From an uncultured Clostridia bacterium (GTDB lineage Bacteria; Bacillota; Clostridia; TANB77; CAG-508), in contig CALXXZ010000003.1 in NCBI GenBank assembly GCA_944392805.1, forward strand, positions 145,564 to 209,563: 64,000 bases of DNA, in the 5' to 3' direction. A program made the translations under genes and the position numbers. Positions 60,193 through 64,000 of this stretch are shown here, one piece after another (positions within the stretch are counted from its first letter, which is position 1; every line of letters starts with the position of its first letter). The notes beneath the pieces are model-generated. The model was not told the DNA's origin. It ran no database searches and was given only the letters and a program-made list of their open reading frames with translations.

Positions 60193-60789
60193 TTATATAT
60201 TATTTACTATAAATTCAACAACTTCATCTTTATTACCTTTTTCTTTGTTCTTTCTTTTCTCTTCATCTGTAAGTTCTAACCAATATTTATTGTTTTCTGG
60301 CATAACTGATATTGAATCTAATGGATATCCAGGATTTCTTTTTTGACATGGTTTATCTACAAGATAAAAATTGCTCTTACTCCAACTATATTCTTTTGTT
60401 TCTTCTCCATTACATATTACCATTCCATATACCCACTTTGCTGTTAATTTTCCTCCATATTCCTTTATTAAATTTGTGTAATATTCAATCATTTCTTCAT
60501 CTGTTAATTCTTTCCCATTTACTCTTCTAACATGTGTACCTGGTTGCTTTTCCTCTGGTAATTCTTCTATAAATAAGCAATTATCCATTCCAATAGTCGT
60601 AATTTTTGTTGCATCATAATATGCTTTTGCTTTTATATATGCATTTTCAATTGCATTTTTTCCATTTTCATCTATATTTAGTTTAAAATCTAAATCTTTT
60701 ATTGTTATTAGTTCTATTCCTTTTTCTTTTAATTCTTCCTTATATTTTCTTGTTTTTGCTAAATTAGTTGTTGCAAATAATACTTTCAT
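60193..60789 (-). CDS. Non-canonical purine NTP pyrophosphatase (RdgB/HAM1-like)
   Basis: A 198-residue ITPase-family protein: ATTNLAKTRKYKEELKEKG at the start, ENAYIKAKAYYD, TIGMDNCLFIEELP and PGTHVRRVNG, in the family order. It removes dITP/XTP. The C-terminal Lys-rich end is longer than in RdgB, and the sequence is divergent from the classical form. It is the first gene after an unknown protein gene at 60796. Ribosome site CGGAGATAAAG. Confidence 0.85.
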   Translation of the reverse strand: MKVLFATTNLAKTRKYKEELKEKGIELITIKDLDFKLNIDENGKNAIENAYIKAKAYYDATKITTIGMDNCLFIEELPEEKQPGTHVRRVNGKELTDEEMIEYYTNLIKEYGGKLTAKWVYGMVICNGEETKEYSWSKSNFYLVDKPCQKRNPGYPLDSISVMPENNKYWLELTDEEKRKNKEKGNKDEVVEFIVNNI

Positions 60790-60795
60790 TTTTCT

Positions 60796-61548
60796 TTATC
60801 TCCGTTCTAATTCCTTGAATCCATTTCTACTCCATAACCACATTGGTGTATGTATATCTATTGGGTGATATTTTGTTCCTTCTAAAATTTTATTCCATCT
60901 GTCAATAACAGTTAGTTGGACATTATTTGACTTTAACTCTTGTTCTGTTATAATTCCTAATTTAAAGCTTGCTTTCACAACATGGGTATCTGGTGCAACT
61001 GTTAATTCTTCTATATTCTTAAATTTTATATCTGTATATTGGTATAAAACATATAACCAATAATTACATATTTTATTTCCTGATAAGTATGGAAATTTAG
61101 CCTTATTTTCTTTTTGAATATAGTTTCTTATTTTGTTTACATCATATTCATTTATTTTAAATAACTTTCTTATATCTCCATCAAATAATTCATTAATTGT
61201 ATTAGATAATTTTATCCATATTTCTGTTTGTTTATTTTGTTGCAATGCCACTTTGTATTTTACGAGTGCTTTCTGTACTTGTTCAAAACTAGTTTTACTT
61301 ACTCGTCTTGTATCAAATATAAAGTTTGTTTCTTTATCATTCCAAGTTTGATTCGCACCCTCCCATAGTTTATATGAGTTTCTTTGATAATTAAGTGCCA
61401 TCGGTAATGTATAATAATTATAATTTTCTATTGATTCTTTGCTCAAATGTGGATTGCTATCTTCTGGCATTACTTCTCCACCTAATAAACCTTTTTTGTA
61501 CATTTCTACTAACTTATCTACATTTTTTAATATTTCATTCTTTTTCAC
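60796..61548 (-). CDS. Unknown protein, possibly HhH-GPD related
   Basis: A 250-residue protein. The C-terminal half has LSGNKICNYWLYVLYQY and VAPDTHVVKASFKLGI, which loosely follow the helix-hairpin-helix and VDTHV pattern of HhH-GPD DNA glycosylases, but the catalytic Lys/Asp pair is not obvious. The start is taken as GTG 61548, six bases after GGAG; ATG 61560 has no site. It lies next to a nucleotide-sanitising ITPase gene, which would suit a repair role, but this is weak. Confidence 0.6.
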   Translation of the reverse strand: MKKNEILKNVDKLVEMYKKGLLGGEVMPEDSNPHLSKESIENYNYYTLPMALNYQRNSYKLWEGANQTWNDKETNFIFDTRRVSKTSFEQVQKALVKYKVALQQNKQTEIWIKLSNTINELFDGDIRKLFKINEYDVNKIRNYIQKENKAKFPYLSGNKICNYWLYVLYQYTDIKFKNIEELTVAPDTHVVKASFKLGIITEQELKSNNVQLTVIDRWNKILEGTKYHPIDIHTPMWLWSRNGFKELERR

Positions 61549-61648
61549 TTTTATCTCCATTTTTACTATTTCTACTTTCTTTTACAAAAAAGCTCTAATA
61601 CCGTTATATCCTTGTATGTATTTATCCAAAACTATCACATATATTTTT

Positions 61649-62467
61649 CTACATATCAACATAAGCATATTTGCTTATTTTCATATTTATATAACTATCA
61701 ATTTTTTCTTTAGACTTATTAGAAGCATCATATATTCTTTTTCCATTGCTTGTAATTGGATTTATATATCTTCTTTTTACTTTCCTACTTACGCAAAATT
61801 TATCTTTTTTGTATTCTTCGCAATTCACAAAACTATTGCAATTCATAAATTTATTAAATAAGTTTGAAATTTTCTTATCTGGGCAGTTTATTATTTTATT
61901 TATTATTTTTTGTTCAGATAATTCATATAAATCTTTTCTAGTTATATACTTTTCTTTGTACATTTTTTCTATAATGTCTGCAAAAAAATACATAGTTATT
62001 GTATCTTGAGAACTAATCCATAAATACCATAATTCACTCGCTCCATTTATAAATTTTTCTGCATTTTCTATTGATTTAAATCCCAATTCAGGAATATCAT
62101 TTTCATTTTTTATGATTTGGATATCTTCATATATATCTTTTATTTCTGATAAATCCCACACTTTTTTATAATAAATCCCATTCATAAATGTATATTCTAA
62201 TCTATCTGCAGATAATTTTGGAGTTTCGTTATCTGCAATTGGGTAAATTTTATAATCACTCACTTCTTCTAGATTTATTTTATCTCTTTTTAATAAACTC
62301 ATTATTTCCTTTGAATTTTTAATTACTTCTAATGTCTCTTCTTCTGTTGATTTTTGCATTTCTGGAGTATAAATATAATCATTTAAAAATTGGGGAAAGT
62401 CTTTTGATAGTATTGAATAATATTTTTTTATATTTTCATTTACTTGTTCTATATAATTTTTTGACAT
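61649..62467 (-). CDS. Unknown protein
   Basis: A 272-residue soluble protein, helical, with a Lys-rich C-terminus (KVKRRYINPITSNGKRIYDASNKSKEK). Parts such as YFFADIIEKMYKEKYITRKDLYELSEQKI recall the C-terminal region of HD-domain proteins, but no HD motif is present. Ribosome site CAAGGAGGAAAAA is strong. It may be linked to the preceding broken small ORF. Confidence 0.6.
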   Translation of the reverse strand: MSKNYIEQVNENIKKYYSILSKDFPQFLNDYIYTPEMQKSTEEETLEVIKNSKEIMSLLKRDKINLEEVSDYKIYPIADNETPKLSADRLEYTFMNGIYYKKVWDLSEIKDIYEDIQIIKNENDIPELGFKSIENAEKFINGASELWYLWISSQDTITMYFFADIIEKMYKEKYITRKDLYELSEQKIINKIINCPDKKISNLFNKFMNCNSFVNCEEYKKDKFCVSRKVKRRYINPITSNGKRIYDASNKSKEKIDSYINMKISKYAYVDM

Positions 62468-62517
62468 TTTTTCCTCCTTGTTCCTTATGTTTAAGCGCTT
62501 ACCTAAGCATCTAATTT

Positions 62518-62613
62518 CTCACTTAATTTTGATAAATTTTTTTGATAAGCTTATTACTTCTAATGGTATTTCTATCAATTTATTATCTACTGCTACATAG
62601 TTTATTATTTCAA
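62518..62613 (-). pseudogene. Possible broken small ORF
   Basis: With two single-base corrections in A runs, the minus strand would read MKIEIINYVAVDNKLIEIPL, then EVISLSKNLSKLSEKLDA and a stop. As given, one frame reads EIINYVAVDNKLIEIPLEVI and then breaks. There is no good ribosome site. It may be a decayed ~38-residue gene, or an artefact of homopolymer errors. Confidence 0.35.
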
Positions 62614-62719
62614 TTTTTCATATTAAGATTATAACATCTTGTTTTTTATACGTCAATGAATGTTTTTTGAAACGATTTTAAAACTTATATTTTGAGCCCA
62701 AGCAATATTCTTATATAAA

Positions 62720-64000
62720 TTATAAAATTTCTAAAGCCCTCAATAGTAGTTTAAAATTATTTATAGTGTTTTCTTCCAACTCAATATTATTCTCTCTTAC
62801 TTTATCATAAAACTCTTTTGCAACTAATTTTTTCATTTCGTCTGTACCATCTAATTTATTTTCTAATTTTTTGAAATCTTTTTCATCTATTAATGATTCT
62901 ATTGTTCTCCAATTCTCTTCTTCAATTCTTTCTTTATAATTCTCAAGATTTACATAGAAAACATCTTTATTCAATTCTAAACACAATTTTTTGTTTAATT
63001 GTTTGTATTCTTTATTTCCAGCATTATCATAATCAACTATAATTTTAAATTCACATCCCCAACCTAATAATATAGATGCTATTCTGTTAATATTTGCAAC
63101 ACCTGCTGATGGGATTATATATGGTTTATCTTTTACATTTAAGTATATCATAATAGCTGATATGTACATATAATCTGTTATTCCTTCTGTTATAATATTT
63201 CTTGTTTTATCCATATTTCCTATTGAAAACTTCATATCTGCACCAATTGCTTGTATTATTGGAGATAAAGTATCCATTTTAGAAACTTTAGATAAATTTT
63301 GATCATATACATTATTATATATTTCAGTTATCTCTTTATCATTTTTTTGAATTGCTCTTATTTTTAATATTTCATCTTCATTAATCATATATGGAGAATG
63401 AGTTGTATAGATTACTTGATTTTTCGTTTTAGTTAAATCCTGAAATAGCTCTAATACTTTTTTCTGTGCATTAACATGTAAATATACTCCTGGTTCATCT
63501 AATAAAAACAAGATTGGATTTTTCATATTATTTTTTTGTGCTAATACATCTATGAAAAGACCTATATACCATCTAAGCCCATTACTTCTTTCTGAAAAAG
63601 ACATTATTTTGTCAGCACTTCTAATATATATATTTACAGCATTGCTATCCATCTCAAATATTATATTTATCTCGTCTTGTTTATAAAATTTATTAAAAGG
63701 TTCTTCTATGTATTGTTTTATGTTTTTTTCAATCTTCTCTCTAATCATCCTTCTTTCAGGCTTACTTTGATTTTCAAAAGCTCCTATTATTTCTTCATCT
63801 TTTATTTTAGCAGCTTTCATAAAGTTATAAAATAATTCATTCTTATTTTTTATAATTTCTTTTATTTCCGTTAATGTATATGTAGATTTTAAAAATCTAT
63901 CATGTTTTCTCCAATATATTATTGGTAACATTTCAAAATACATAGATATTTGTTTCTTTATATTTGCAAGATTTTGCATATATTCTTCTTTTCTATCAAA
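62720..64000 (-). CDS. OLD-family ATPase/TOPRIM nuclease (partial, runs off the window)
   Basis: The frame is open to the right edge, so the N-terminus with Walker A is missing; at least 426 codons are present. Visible: ABC-type signature FSERSNGLRWYIGLF, Walker B NPILFLLDEPGVYLH, switch VIYTTHSPYMI, then a TOPRIM domain with NIITEGITDYMYISA (Glu) and KIIVDYDNAGNKEY (DxD). This is the layout of OLD-type nucleases, as in phage-defence proteins such as GajA and retron- or PARIS-like effectors. Partners, if any, lie beyond the edge. Confidence 0.85.
   Translation of the reverse strand, partial: FDRKEEYMQNLANIKKQISMYFEMLPIIYWRKHDRFLKSTYTLTEIKEIIKNKNELFYNFMKAAKIKDEEIIGAFENQSKPERRMIREKIEKNIKQYIEEPFNKFYKQDEINIIFEMDSNAVNIYIRSADKIMSFSERSNGLRWYIGLFIDVLAQKNNMKNPILFLLDEPGVYLHVNAQKKVLELFQDLTKTKNQVIYTTHSPYMINEDEILKIRAIQKNDKEITEIYNNVYDQNLSKVSKMDTLSPIIQAIGADMKFSIGNMDKTRNIITEGITDYMYISAIMIYLNVKDKPYIIPSAGVANINRIASILLGWGCEFKIIVDYDNAGNKEYKQLNKKLCLELNKDVFYVNLENYKERIEEENWRTIESLIDEKDFKKLENKLDGTDEMKKLVAKEFYDKVRENNIELEENTINNFKLLLRALEIL

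Overview
The window is AT-rich, gene-dense and has short intergenic gaps, AGGAGG-type ribosome binding sites and many TTG/GTG starts. This fits a low-GC anaerobic Bacillota, most likely class Clostridia. Supporting signs are acetate kinase plus phosphotransacetylase, a SleB/CwlJ-like cortex hydrolase next to a GerQ-like coat protein, a Spo0A-type DNA-binding domain, ferredoxin-type proteins, ECF sigma/anti-sigma pairs and a BceAB-type peptide-resistance ABC transporter. No rRNA, tRNA, CRISPR array, prophage or intact transposase was seen. Most genes lie on the minus strand.

Layout. 0-5 kb: a membrane-protein fragment, an MFS transporter, and the acetate operon (pta, then two ackA copies). 5-7.5 kb: sleB-like/gerQ pair, ECF sigma/anti-sigma pair, ferredoxin. 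7.5-16 kb: an accessory stretch of small enzymes (histidine phosphatase, YjbR, nucleoside deoxyribosyltransferase-like, DUF1848, cytidine deaminase, alanine racemase, flavodoxin, nucleotidyltransferase, ClbS/DfsB, SRPBCC) with a broken RhuM-Fic gene. 16-19.5 kb: YxeA plus BceAB-type transporter behind a BceR-like operator. 19.5-25 kb: ogt, a carboxymuconolactone decarboxylase-cupin, larC with an in-frame amber codon, an Fe-S aldo/keto reductase with its MerR regulator and operator, trmB. 25-32 kb: pseudouridine synthase, frameshifted metallopeptidase, DUF2207 protein, RNase P RNA, MgtA-type ATPase. 32-42 kb: dnaE, thioesterase, probable 6S RNA, yqeY, Rsm22-like methyltransferase, YgjP peptidase, DUF6873, FAD oxidoreductase, DUF2085. 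42-48 kb: Spo0A-like regulator with a degenerate receiver, secreted protein, second sigma/DUF4179 module, BceRS-like two-component system. 48-52 kb: RsmB-like methyltransferase, L,D-transpeptidase, SH3-CAP protein, ABC-F, NUDIX. 52-64 kb: NUDIX, GNAT, radical SAM and methyltransferase genes, two unusual GNAT fusions, a leader RNA, ITPase, unknown proteins, and an OLD-family ATPase/TOPRIM nuclease running off the right edge.

The most unusual signal is a family of short GGGGACGGTCC palindromes at gene 3' ends. In four genes (dnaE, the pseudouridine synthase, the thioesterase, the histidine kinase) the repeat supplies the last codons or the stop. Between mgtA and dnaE two such arms enclose a ~100-bp hairpin element; a second copy of that element lies beside rnpB, with complementary changes in its stem. 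Several genes carry in-frame stops or homopolymer frameshifts. These may be real decay, recoding or assembly errors, and are listed separately.
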